Shown here in pieces: positions 41,583 to 51,600 of a DNA stretch of 64,000 nucleotides. The position numbers and the translations under genes were made by a program. The notes below the pieces were generated by a model, which was not told the origin of the DNA, made no database searches, and worked only from the letters and a program-made list of their open reading frames with translations. Each line of letters opens with the position of its first letter. Positions within the stretch are counted from its first letter, which is position 1. Source of the stretch: Paralithodes platypus (Eukaryota; Arthropoda; Malacostraca; Decapoda; Lithodidae); assembly GCA_032716605.1 (NCBI GenBank), contig CM064551.1, positions 48,485,427 to 48,549,426 on the forward strand, written 5' to 3'.

Positions 41583-43887
41583 CACATACTCAATAAAACT
41601 ATCCAAAACGCTGACAAGAAACACATTCCAAGAGGTAACAGGAAAAGACACAACCCCAACTTCACACCAGAAATTCAAAACCTCATCAGACAACGTGACA
41701 TACTGAAACACTCACCAGCACCCCACACACAAGACATCACACAACAAATTCAAGCACTCAACACCCAAACTAACAACAAAATACAAGAACAACAAAAACT
41801 AAATTGGAATAACTTCCTACAAACACTTGATCACAAAACAAACCCCAAAAAACTCTACAAAACACTAAACAGCATCACACTTTCCAACAGCAACACAACG
41901 CAATCACATGCTGCAATCACAACAGACTCTACTCCTTCATGTAAACAACAAGCAAACACTCTCATCAATCACTTTTCACATGTCAGCCACCTAAAACCTC
42001 ACAAAGACGACCGACGTGTCATCCGACGTAAGAGACAATTCCCCACAGACCCTGACTATACACCCTTCACCAATCACCAGACAAAGCATATCATCAACAA
42101 TCTCAAGCACTCACCTGCCTGTGGCCTAGACAACATAAGCAACATACACCTCAGACACCTGGGACCACAAGGCATACAAGCACTCACTAACATATCAAAC
42201 TACAGCTATTCACACAACACAATACCAGACATTTGGAAGCATGGTATCATCATCACATTCCCCAAACCCAACAAAGACCCCACGCTACCCTCCTCGCACC
42301 GCCCCATCACACTTCTTTGCTCCCCCTCCAAAGTCATGGAACGCCTAGTATTACAACTAATTACACCTGACCTACCCCTAGCTCCAACACAACATGGCTT
42401 TAGGCCACTGCACTCCACCAACACTCTTCTCACAGACCTTACACAGAGCTTTCGACGGCATCAACTCAGCTAGACCACCACACAGATCACTATTAGCCAC
42501 ACTCGACATTAGTAAAGCCTTCGATGCCATCCCCCGCCACAATCTAACAAACAAAATCTACAACACAAACATGCACAACAACACAAAAAGGTGGCTGGCC
42601 AACTTCCTAGCAGGCAGATGTGCACACGTATCTTTTGCCGGTCAGTCATCTAAAATCAGAAACTTTCCAAACGGAGTCCCACAAGGATCCGTCCTATCGC
42701 CCGCACTCTTCAATCTGTACATGCACGATATAACTACACCCAATACGCCCCAAATAAACTTAGCCTCCTATGCAGATGACATAACACTCACATGCACACA
42801 CCATGACCCAAAAAGAGCAACAGATCTCCTTCAACCCTATCTCAACACACTACATGGTTGGTACACTACAAACAGACTTAATCTAGCCCCAGCCAAATCC
42901 ACCGCAACCCTGCTCACAAGTTGGACAGGAGAACACGAATACATCCCTCAACTCACCATAAACAACACACCCCTAACACATACACACACACCCAAAATCC
43001 TAGGAGTAACATATGATACTCATATGACATTCAAACAGCACACCACAAACATTAAAAAGAAACTGACACCCAGACTTAACGCCCTCAGGTCACTTGCTCA
43101 CACAAAATTTGGACACAACAAAGAAACTACCACCACAGTATATAAACAATACATAAGATCAGTGATGGAATACGCAAGCCCAGCCTGGGCTTCTAACCTA
43201 GCTGAAACACATCATAAAACCTTACAGACTATTCAAAACAAAGCCCTGAAGATCATTACAGGCTGCACAACTACTGCACCCACAGATCACCTACATCAAG
43301 AAACCAAAATCCTCAAAGTCAAAGACCATCTGGACATGAGAGGCACTCAATTCCTGGCAGCAGCCTCCACGAACCAAGACCACCCACTAAACTACATGGC
43401 AACACACCCACAGACACCAAGAAATATCAAAACAACACCCAGCACACGGTATCACACACAATTATTGTCCTCTCTCCCTCCCTGCCCACCCCGAACCAAC
43501 TTCCAGAAGCACATCCATACTCATATCTCTCACCGATCCATCCACTCACTCACAGACAACACGCAGCTGCATGCACGACCTCCCGAAATTCATCCTTCCG
43601 AATCCTCCCTTCCTCGCGAGGACAGAGTCCACCTGGCCAGGCTGAGATGCGGACACCATCCAGCTCTCCTGAGCTATCAGAAGAGACTGGATGACTCCGT
43701 TGTCGACGCCTGCCCGGGATGTAACACAGCACCCCATACCATTAAACACATCATAGAAGACTGCATTTCACACAACCACTTACGCCAACAACACAATCTA
43801 CACTCAATGAGAGCTCTACAGTGGGAAAGCCCGATCGTGGCCATGGCCTTTCTCAGGGACTCGGGGCTGTTCGGCCAGGCAGCTTAG
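41583..43887 (+). pseudogene. LINE-A reverse transcriptase and C-terminus
   Basis: Resumes directly after LINE-B with IKTIQNADKKHIPRGN. RT blocks: ACGLDNISNIHLRHLGPQGI, SSHRPITLLCSPSKVMERLV, APTQHGFRPLHSTNTLLTDL, one frame change near 42455, then LATLDISKAFDAIPRHNL (motif A), NGVPQGSVLSPALFNLYMHD (motif B), LASYADDITLTCTHHD (YADD). The C-terminal part has EDRVHLARLRCGHHPALLSY and a CxxC...H..C finger (CPGCNTAPHTIKHIIEDC). The last codons, GLFGQAA-stop, are the sequence shared with the SINE tail. From 42394 onward the frame is intact for 497 codons. Confidence 0.85.
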
Positions 43888-44883
43888 GGAACAACAACAA
43901 CAACAACCAACCCTCCCACGAAACAAGATACAAAATCGAACGAACTGAACGTTGCCTCTATGCTGGAGCTTAGTTTGTACCCATCCCCTCAGGGATCAAG
44001 TTGTCTGGCAATACATATAGTTTTATTTAGGCCTAGGCATACTTTACATTGTACAGTAGAACAGAGACTGCAGAGTATCATATATATATTTTTGTATTAA
44101 AAATTGTGTAACTAAATCCTTAAGATTGTTTATAAACACATTTTTGTAACATTAAGTAAATATCTTAGGTAGAAAACATAGGTGGAGTAGCTTACCAACA
44201 ATGTTCACTTAAGAGGCGAGTCAATAAGAGAAATCTATCGTCTGACAGACTGACTAGGCTAGATACAAAAAGTTAACAAACTATTTTAAAACAACGGTTT
44301 TACCTAGTTGTACTTGTTGATGGTGGTTGTTTTAGTGTTAAGAATCTTGTCAAGGAAGCCTGTTGTTTCTTAGACACACTCATTATAGTACATTTTCTCA
44401 CTAAACACGTGCTTCCCCGGCGACAATTGAAACACTAATGTTATTGATGAAGAGCGGCGAGCGAGCCGCCTATTCGGAAGTGCCTCTTCTCTATCCAACC
44501 GTCCAACGGTTATAATATTATGTAGGCCTACGGGGGAGGAGGAGGAGGAGAGGAGATAGAGAGAATAGTGACGTGAAATTAACGTGAATCGAAAACCAGC
44601 CGTTACGTTACCAGTAACCAATGGTCGTTGAAAGTGGAAATAGTAGATACATCTGCCTGTCTCTTATACTTTATTTATATTTATGGAAAGTGTGTATGTT
44701 TGTTTTTATAATTATTTTAGCATTTTTCAAGGGTTAAAAGGCAAAAAATTCGACTTGTCCCCCGGGCAACCGCCGGGCAGACCAACATTAAAAAGTACTT
44801 GCCCGGCAACATATCCGGGCTAGCCGGGCTGCCGGGCTAGCCGGGCTGCCGGGCTATACCTAATTTCCCAGCCTGCACAAATC

Positions 44884-45560
44884 CAACACAGAGGTTCCTT
44901 TTGTGTGCTTTAGTTGTATTTATTCCCACCATCACTTCTCTCACAGTGTTCTCGGCTCCCTGCTGCATAAGGTTAGTTCCACCAACCTGGATAATTAGAA
45001 GCCTTTCCTCTAACTCCCTCCCACATTTCTTAACTTCCTCCATGACATCTTTAATCCCTTTCCCTTTCAAACACATATTCTTGCTTCCTTCCACATCCAG
45101 CTTCATATGCTTTCTTGCATTATTGATCATACTGTCGCTTATTATTACCAGAATCAGAATGTGAGGTGAGGCATCACAAGTGTAGAAAGTAGAGGTTGAA
45201 GTTGAAGGTAAAGTGGTGAGTATGAAGAGTTGGAGAGATGAAAGATGGTGGGCTGTCCACCCAGCTATTGTTTTTGTTTGTTTTTGTTTGTTTTTGCATC
45301 TTGAAGAGCACTGCCACGTGGTGTTGGTATGGAGAGGCCGCTGTTGTTGGTGAAGGTGGGCGATTATGGTGGTGAAGAAGGAGATGATGTTGTTCTTGAT
45401 CCCTCTTGATGGTGTGACCGGGCGATGTTGTTGCCAGGAGGTGAGGTAGTGGCTCCCGGAGAGGGTGAGGTCCACTTGTCGTAGGGCATGATGTTGGAGA
45501 GACCAATCGGACTATCATGGTCCCCCGTATGTTGATCCCACTCCAGCTTCTCCCACGTCT
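44884..45560 (-). pseudogene. LINE-E ORF1 with SGNH-esterase-like domain
   Basis: The minus strand reads ...HILILVIISDSMINNARKHM, then GSKNMCLKGKGIKDVMEEV, ERLLIIQVGGTNLMQQGAE and INTTKAHKRNLCVGF, where the hAT-like element interrupts it; the frame resumes at 35125. The S-D-S-M block, the (K)NxCLxGxGIxDV block and the QVGGTNL block match the esterase (SGNH-hydrolase-like) domain found in ORF1 of many CR1/L2-group LINEs. In this copy the block usually GDS reads SDS. Upstream (45200-45520) is a His/Ser/Pro-rich, frame-broken leader (SNIMPYDKWTSPSPGATTS). Confidence 0.65.
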
Positions 45561-46202
45561 CCTCAGGAACTCACCATCCTCTCCTCCTCCTCTCCAGCAC
45601 CTACAGGTGTTGGCGAGCTCCCCTGGTGGTAGGCTGGAGCTCTGTTGTTGTTGTAGGTGCAGGTGTTGAGAGTTATTACCCTTGGGGTTCCTTTCATTCC
45701 TAGTTTTTTGGTCTCCAGGTGTGGTCTATTCTCACATAGGTCTCCCTAGGCTTAGTTTCCCTTGGGTTTCTCTCACCCCCTTCCCTTATACTCCCATTTG
45801 CTTCAGTAGTTTTCCCTCCACCATGTACTATATGCCTACCATTATTTACACTTGATTGCTGGTCCTCTGGTTCAGGCTGTGGACAGGGATTGAAGCCCCT
45901 GCCGTTTGTTTACATGCACATGTTGCCTCCTCCAGCTTCCTACTCAGCACTGCATTCCATTCCTGCTCTCAGTTCCATTATTTCCCTCTCCATGCACACT
46001 ATACACAGCAGTCATTTGGTTGATCTGTCTCCGAGTCTTACCCTCAATGCCCATTAAAACATGTGGCTATAATTCACTTTACTTTGAGCATTCTACCAGC
46101 GTATCTGCCCTCAGCGATCTCCCAGTTCGTTTGGTTGCCATTCTACTGATCTGCGGTTTATATCTTACCTCAAAAACTATCTAAGGGAACTAATATACTT
46201 AC
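45561..46202. other. Unassigned; probable 5' region of LINE-E
   Basis: C/T-rich plus strand. The minus strand gives broken Pro/Glu-rich frames without a motif. Possible leader of LINE-E ORF1. No gene recognised. Confidence 0.35.
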
Positions 46203-46353
46203 AAGGTTTTCCATAGTTGTGGTTATATCCTGAACTTTTGAGCCATTATCTGCAGGTGTACGACTTGCCAGCTCTACGCTACTCCATGCTTCCTCCGAAG
46301 TGTCCGATGTTTGAATAGTGGTGTCCGGAGCTAGGATGTTGTTAGCTGTACTC
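46203..46353 (-). CDS. Candidate exon (acidic Ser/Thr-rich)
   Basis: On the minus strand, 151 bp are bounded by CCCTTTAAACAG/G (acceptor-like, about 46365-46354) and CTT/GTAAGTA (donor-like, 46203-46196). One frame is open: STANNILAPDTTIQTSDTSE, then EAWSSVELASRTPADNGSKV, then QDITTTMENL. There is no domain signature. It could be a real host exon or part of the LINE-E ORF1 leader; the precise donor (GTAAGT) and polypyrimidine acceptor favour an exon only weakly. Confidence 0.3.
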
Positions 46354-47104
46354 CTGTTTAAAGGGAAAAAACATTAGTGTCCGATTTTATGAAAAGCAGC
46401 CCGAAGTTAGGAATATACAGTACTTTCAAACTTCGGATGCCAGAATATAATTTCTCTGACACACAAGTTTAATGCTGATATTTTTTCTTTGATATGGCTT
46501 CAGTAAGTACTGTCTATGGCTACACAATGCCACCAACAGGCATTATTTAGTACTATTCTACACAGTTATTCAATGAATACCCTCCAAAATATCTGAAGTT
46601 TGGTAGTTTTTCGATACACATAATTTTTATCACTTCCTCTATTTTGGTTTTAAATTTTGTCCAGAATTCCTCAACAATTCTAACAACCAGATATTCCTTC
46701 CAGTCTAAATTTAGGTAGGCCTAACGTCTCCTTAGTTCATAGTTCACTCTGCTCTTTCATACATATATATTTTCTTTTTACAAGTCTTCTCCTCGACTTA
46801 AATTTATACAAGCATAATCACTACGCCCGATAAGACTAATATTATATCGTGATTCCTCAACAAATTCCTCATTGCTAAATATTAAGTCTATAACACTACC
46901 TCTATGTCTCCCCTCTGTATCTTGCAAATTTAATTAATATGTTGTTGCAGGAAGCAGTGTAGTACTATTAACCCAGTTAATCTATGGCAAGTGAAAGTCT
47001 CCCAGTATAATCTTGTAGCTACTGTAGTCTCCTTGTTATTTATTTCCTGCATCACTTTCAATAATAAAATATTTTTCCATATTAACCTACCAGTCAGGCT
47101 TCTA

Positions 47105-47335
47105 TATATTAATATCTATGTATGTATGTACCTGGGCACATACCCCATTACTGGGGGGTGGCCGACTCGAGACAGAGCCCGAACAGAAACCTTTAAACTT
47201 CCAATTCTTAGGTTTCCTGGACCACTTTCGTGTTCCCTCACCCCTTTCTCTGTCTCGTTGAGTAGGAGAATTGTTCAAGGGGAGGAGGATTACTGGGGTA
47301 GTTGCCAGTATATATACATACATATTGTTCCAGTC
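47105..47335. repeat. Repeat S (GCACATACCCCAT...GGTGGCCGACTCGAGACA)
   Basis: Shares its start with sequences at 62765-62830, 10645-10690 and 15047-15100 (TATGTA..T..GGC.CATACCCCAT, GGGTGGCCGACTC). Bounded by TATGTATGTA and TATATACATACATA runs. Non-coding; probably a SINE or MITE fragment inserted in LINE-H. Confidence 0.45.
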
Positions 47336-47423
47336 ACACATTTCACTTCAATACACAAATACTCACAATATTTTTACTTCATGTTTACCTCATTGACCGA
47401 TACATCTTGCCTGACATATACTA

Positions 47424-47635
47424 TAGGTAGCGCCAACGAACTTGACAATAATCTTGACCCTTTAACTTCTTATAGCTCAGAATTAATTAAAGCAATTGGG
47501 CTGATATTTCTATCATTTGGGAAGAGTCCACCAAGAAATAGGTGTTGAAATTTACAGCCAGTTTGCTCTAGGCCCTTTTGAGTTACGAAGAGGTCAGTGA
47601 TCGAGATAATTGTCAAGTTCGTTGGCACTACCTAT
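47424..47635. mobile_element. TA-flanked MITE, copy 2
   Basis: Inverted ends TAGGTAGCGCCAACGAACTT and AAGTTCGTTGGCACTACCTA extend to about 35 bp with few mismatches. The flanks are TA-rich and consistent with a TA target. The interior aligns with the MITE at 11969-12174 (GCTGATATTTCTATCATTTG; CCCTTTTGAGTTACGAAG). It lies inside the LINE-H endonuclease. Confidence 0.68.
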
Positions 47636-48049
47636 AGCAAACCCCTATCTTCCTCTGCATTATTACAATTTTTCTCATATCCGTCTAGGTTATACTCAAC
47701 CAACATCCCCTCAAATAAATAATCTTTTGGTCTAACTTCCTGCAAAGCAATCACATAAAGTTTGTCATTACTTTCCTGTAGTCTAGTTTTCAATTATCTA
47801 AGTTTATCTGGGAAGATTAACACATGAATATTACTAAACACGACCTTAAACTTGTTAACGTTACTTACAGGGTGTGTGGATTACCTACCGCCACTATTTG
47901 CTTTCCTTTCTCCCGTGTTACCGAGTCCCCTGCTTTGTCCCTGTCTGTGGTCCATGCTCTTTTCTTCAATAGGTCCTTCATCACCTCCTCTGCTGCAGCC
48001 ATCCCTCCTTCCTCCACATTGGTGTACTGTAATGAAAATACCTTCATAA

Positions 48050-49330
48050 GACAAAAGCCTTTAATTGTAAAATTAGTAGACTTTAGTAAGGTGTATGACT
48101 CTATTACAAGGGAAATTTTGATTAACACCATGAAAGAGTTTAAAATTCACCCAAAAATAATCGATACCGGTACCGGTACAGCAGCAAATATTTATGTAGG
48201 GGACAAAACAAGTACTGTACTGTATTGAAATAAGTGAAGATATAAAGGAGGTCTTGTGAATTACCAGTGGAATACACCAAGGATGTACCGCATTGGCTCA
48301 ACAACGCTGTTCAAACTAATAACTTACACAGCTATTGACGAAAAGGAAAGAGGATTCAGGAATGATAAGTTTAATATAAAAGTACTGTTTTATGCAGATG
48401 GTGGCAGAAAATTTGGAGGATGTGACAAGAAATCCGAGAACATTTATGAAAATACGTCGAGAAAAATGTGGGCTAGAAATGAATAAGAGTAACAGTAACC
48501 ATATAATTTGGAATATGAAAGAACAAGAAAAATCAAAGGGGTGTAAGTAACAAATTGGAAAACAAAAGAAATATATTTAAGGACGTGGGTATTTGCACCC
48601 GACCGTGAAAATACCGCGAGCAGTATTTTCACCCGACCTGTAAATAACGCTGAACGGTGTTTGCACCCGATGGTCATCTTTGCAGTCAGTCTTTATAACT
48701 GCTGCCATGGCTTGATTGATGAGCTGTCTGTGTGAGCTGAGTGAAGACAAGAGGCATATAGCATTATTTATTTATTTTTTGTTTTTTTGTTTTTTTTTTG
48801 CCTATGACAATTTAAGAAAATTGAACTGAGTGCTACTTTATGAAAAATAAAATGATATTCCGCTCACTGGTTCACATGTATTATTCTATATTAAACATAT
48901 AAAGTGTTGTATGGCAATTTAAGAAAAAAATTAAGTGATAATTTATGAAACTATATTACGCTCACTGCTTCACATACCGGTACTGTATATTATTCTATAT
49001 TTGTCAGCTTCACTTTGATATAATGTTCGTTTTGCTAGATTTATGTCTGTATCGAAATATTTGTAAAACAACGCACGAGACGACGATCGGGTGCAAATAC
49101 CGTAGTGTTATTTACACGGTTGGGTGCAAATACCGCTTGTGGTATTTTCACCGTCGGGTGCAAATACCCACTCCGTATATTTAAAACTGCAAACATTTAA
49201 CAAGATTTAAAAAGGAAGAAAATTTGCTAATTTTACATATTCCGTAATAGCCAAAAGCTGTATTAAGATAATGGTTGGAAAGACTTAATGGAAAGGTGTA
49301 GGTAAAAATCTAGGCTACTTAATTTAGCCA
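48050..49330 (+). pseudogene. LINE-K RT fragment split by a MITE
   Basis: The plus strand gives KPLIVKLVDFSKVYDSITRE (RT motif A), ILINTMKEFKIHPKIID and NIYVGDKTS. A break follows at 48213-48224 (TACTGTACTGTA); removing ten bases yields DKTSIEISEDIKEV. Then come SGIHQGCT (motif B), a degraded YAD core and EKCGLEMNKSNSNHIIWNM. A 595-bp MITE interrupts at 48581, after which the frame resumes with ANFTYSVIAKSCIKIMVGKT. Both ends are truncated. RTE-like RT, tentative. Confidence 0.6.
48581..49175. mobile_element. 595-bp MITE with long TIRs and 9-bp target duplication
   Basis: Flanked by the perfect 9-bp duplication TATATTTAA (48572-48580 and 49176-49184). Ends GGACGTGGGTATTTGCACCC and GGGTGCAAATACCCACTCCG are inverted. 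Each arm then repeats the motif GGTGCAAATACC / GGTGAAAATACC at ~20-30-bp intervals (for example 48587, 48607, 48622 and 49093, 49123, 49143). The 9-bp target and long TIRs point to the Mutator-like (MULE) superfamily, non-autonomous. It contains an internal tandem duplication (48840-48905 versus 48940-49005). Confidence 0.75.
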
Positions 49331-50300
49331 GTATTAGAGTATATTTTTTAGTATTGCCTAAAACACTGGTGTTTCTGTATATTTTCTAGAAGAATATTAT
49401 ACGGAGACTCGAGCCAACTTTTGTACTTACGAGGTGTAGGCTAGCCTATTAAAGACATAAATTACAATAAATACGGGTTGATCCAGGCTTGAGCGTCACC
49501 TGTTCCTCAGCGTAAACACATGACCGCAGGCGGACCTCTAGGTAACCAAAAACTATCCAAACATAACTTAGGCCAATTGATCGACCAGTTAGACCAAATA
49601 ATTAGCCAAAATGCACAAAGTCAAGAAAAAATTGTTATTTTAAACGACACTAGGCCTACTGCAGCGTTATGAGAAACAATTTATTAGGAAAAATAGGCAC
49701 CAATAGATTCGCCATATTTTTCTCCATATACTGTAGTCCGCATGGAGGATTTTCGTTATCGACAAATTGAAAAAATACCCACTTCACATACAAATACACC
49801 AAAAATCTAAGTCAAAGATGCCAAACAGCAGGGGTGTGGGGGTGGCAGCCCCCACCCATAATACTAGGATAGGTTAGGTAAGGTTGTTAGGTTAGGCTAA
49901 TGTCCTTTCAAAGGGGCATAGTAAACACTAGGATAGCCTATACCCGGTCCTGCAGTAGTCTCCTTGAATAGCCTACTACCGAAATTTTTTGGCTCAATGG
50001 TTTGGGGTTTTCGTATATTTAAAAAAATTCAAGGGGGCCTAACAAGGGATCCGGATGGCTGAGGGAAGGTCCGATGGAGGAGCTTCCCCTCATTCCCTCA
50101 TTCCCTCAACCCCGGGCCCGAGGACTTACTGTAATCATCGTCTATGTTGCCAGGTAAGGACTAAGGGGCATTACCAACTTTGGAATTATTCTATAATTGC
50201 ACCGAGGCCTATACGAGCTAAACAAATTATTATTGAACCGGTATTTAACAGGAAGGTACGACGAGGTAAGTGATGTGGTATATACGGAATATGCGGAAAT
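49331..50300. other. No gene; scattered repeats
   Basis: Contains one copy of a GTGTGGGGGTGGCAGCCCCC motif followed by AGGATAGGTTAGGTAAGG (49827-49890), also found at 50649, 51410 (partial) and 54545. A single arm of the foldback element described at 50455-50920 lies at about 50220-50304. Confidence 0.45.
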
Positions 50301-50304
50301 GGAT

Positions 50305-50454
50305 TAAAATGTAAAACTTGCAAACTAAACAAACCAAAATTGGGACAACGACAATATAAAGTCAAATTAAATGATCAAAATCGCTATGTGGAAACAACGC
50401 TTACTAAAATGAAAATTATTAAATAAAAGAACACAATCCACCACATAGGGTACA
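50305..50454 (+). repeat. Repeat R, copy
   Basis: Matches 10700-10860 (TGTAAAACTTGCAAACTAAA; ATCGCTATGTGGAAACAACG; AACACAATCCACCACATAGG), truncated at its 3' end where the foldback element begins. Confidence 0.7.
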
Positions 50455-50920
50455 TAGGCTAGGTGCAATTATAGACCTATACCAAAAATAGTATTGTATT
50501 AAACAGGAAGGTACAACGAGGTAATTGATGTGGTATAGGTGGCAATATGCGGAAATGGATTATAAGGGCATTCCGCCCCCTCTGACCCCCTTACGAAAAT
50601 CTACGGTTACTCACTCCTCCCTAACTGGATTTCTACCGTTTTACCCAACCAGCGGGGGTGTGGGGGCGGCAGACCCCACCCATAATACTAGGATAGGTTA
50701 GGTAAGGTTTTTAGGTTAGGTTAATCATAATGTCTCTCTGAAACATTGTAAAATCCGTGTCACATCTAGGCCTAGATTGATAGATTTTTGTCAGAGGGGG
50801 CGGAATGCCCTTATAATCCATTTCCGCATATTGCCACCATACCACATCAATTACCTCGTCGTACCTTCCTGTTTAATACAATACTATTTTTGGTATAGGT
50901 CTATAATTGCACCTAGCCTA
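50455..50920. mobile_element. Foldback element with ~131-bp perfect arms
   Basis: Arms 50455-50585 and 50790-50920 are inverted copies, nearly perfect over about 131 bp (outer TAGGCTAGGTGCAATTATAG, inner ATAAGGGCATTCCGCCCCCT). The central ~200 bp contains GGTTAGGTAAGG-type repeats. Related arms recur at 50220-50304, 51297-51385 and 51505-51600, so this is a local family. No coding frame; superfamily unknown. Confidence 0.72.
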
Positions 50921-51296
50921 TAGGCTATGCAGTGTGTCAAAGCATAAAAGCTTGGTTTTAGGACTGACTTAAGACACCCCCAATTGAGACTGGCGTACGA
51001 GGGGGGGGGGGGGGTTTGTTATCGTAGCGCGACGGAGCTCTAGGGGGGTCCGGGGGCATGCCCCCCCGATTTTTTTTTTGAGAATTTAGGTGTCTAACAC
51101 AGCATTTCCTGCAATCTAAAAGCAATCCAGATGGAAAATATGGAGACCAAAATTGTGTCAATTTAGCCTATTATTTTGTTTTTTTATTAGACTGTGAAGT
51201 TTCTGTTAGGCCTAGCCTAGGCCTATCATTATAAAAAAAAAATCATTTGCGTTATCACTCAAAAAAACAGCGTCGTTTGACACCCTGAGGCTACGA
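50921..51296. other. No gene
   Basis: Contains a G-run (51001-51014), a C-rich and an adjacent T-run (51060-51080), and GC-rich sequence GGAGCTCTAGGGGGGTCCGG. No family identified. Confidence 0.4.
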
Positions 51297-51600
51297 GCTA
51301 AACAAATTATTATTGTATTTAACAGGAAGATATGATGAGGTAAGTGATGTGGTATAGGTGGCAATATGCAGAAATGGATTATAAGGCCCCCCCTGGGACC
51401 TTCCCCCCTTACGTTAGGCTAGGTTAGGTTAGGTTAGGTAAGGTTGTTAGGTTAGGTTACCGTAATGTCTCTCTGAAACAATGTAAAATCCGTGTTTGAT
51501 AGACTTTTGTCAGAGGGGGCGGAATGCCCTTATAATCCATTTCCGCATGTTGCCACCTAGGCTAGGCTATGATACTTACCTCGTCGTACCTTCCTGTGAA
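51297..51600. mobile_element. Second, diverged foldback copy with TTAGG-like centre
   Basis: The left arm (TATTTAACAGGAAGATATGA...GGTGGCAATATGCAGAAATG) and right arm (GGAATGCCCTTATAATCCAT...CGTCGTACCTTCCTG) repeat the family arms. The centre at 51412-51462 contains GGTTAGGTTAGGTTAGG, matching the arthropod telomeric unit TTAGG. Confidence 0.6.

Larger units (their letters stand above)
36137..43906 (+). mobile_element. LINE-A copy 1 (I/Vingi-like), split by LINE-B
   Basis: A plus-strand LINE flanked by the perfect 13-bp duplication CCAACCCTCCCAC (36124-36136 and 43907-43919). It begins with a C-rich, Pro-coding leader, encodes an endonuclease (to about 37240), is interrupted by LINE-B (37243-41582), then resumes with the RT, and ends at the stop codon within GGCCAGGCAGCTTAGGGAAC plus (CAA)n. 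No RNase H domain was seen. RT and C-terminal motifs (LARLRCGHHPALL, CPGCN..PHT) suggest the I-superclade (Ingi/Vingi-like), tentatively. Excluding LINE-B it is about 3.4 kb. Confidence 0.85.
35134..44875. mobile_element. hAT-like DNA element bloated by nested LINEs
   Basis: Ends CAGGCTGGGAAGTTAG (35133-35148) and CTAATTTCCCAGCCTG (44860-44875) are inverted with one mismatch. Flanks TACAAATC (35126-35133) and CACAAATC (44876-44883) look like an 8-bp target duplication with one change. The insertion splits one minus-strand LINE-E ORF, whose two halves join in frame across it (NLCVGF | VGILRCPKE). Subterminal ACTTGCCC motifs occur at 35192, 35213, 35233 and 44797, and CCGGGCTAGCCGGGCTGCC repeats at 44815-44853. 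Without LINE-A the element would be about 2.0 kb (35134-36123 plus 43920-44875), with no recognisable transposase: non-autonomous. Confidence 0.7.
46560..47840 (-). pseudogene. LINE-H endonuclease region, interrupted
   Basis: The minus strand gives DKLYVIALQEVRPKDYLFEG and MLVEYNLDGYEKNCNNAEED (endonuclease N-terminal region, 47800-47640). Then a 212-bp MITE and another repeat intervene. The domain resumes with SYKIILGDFHLP.INWV (47030-46975), GSVIDLIFSNEEFVEESRYN and SLIGRSDYACINL. Breaks at 47020-47026 (TACTGTA) and 46716-46723 (TAGGCCTA) are exact insertions; without them the frame reads NNKETSYKIILGDFHLP and YELRRYLNLDWKEYL. The RT part is missing. Confidence 0.6.

Noticed and set aside
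47865..48131. Minus-strand 88-residue frame as a host gene
   Set aside because: Its lower part (EEVMKDLLKKRAWTTDRDKA) resembles LINE ORF1 coiled-coil sequence upstream of LINE-H and it has no start or splice support.
51412..51462. True telomere or telomere-proximal position
   Set aside because: Only a few TTAGG units, inside a foldback element and flanked by ordinary sequence; an interstitial motif.
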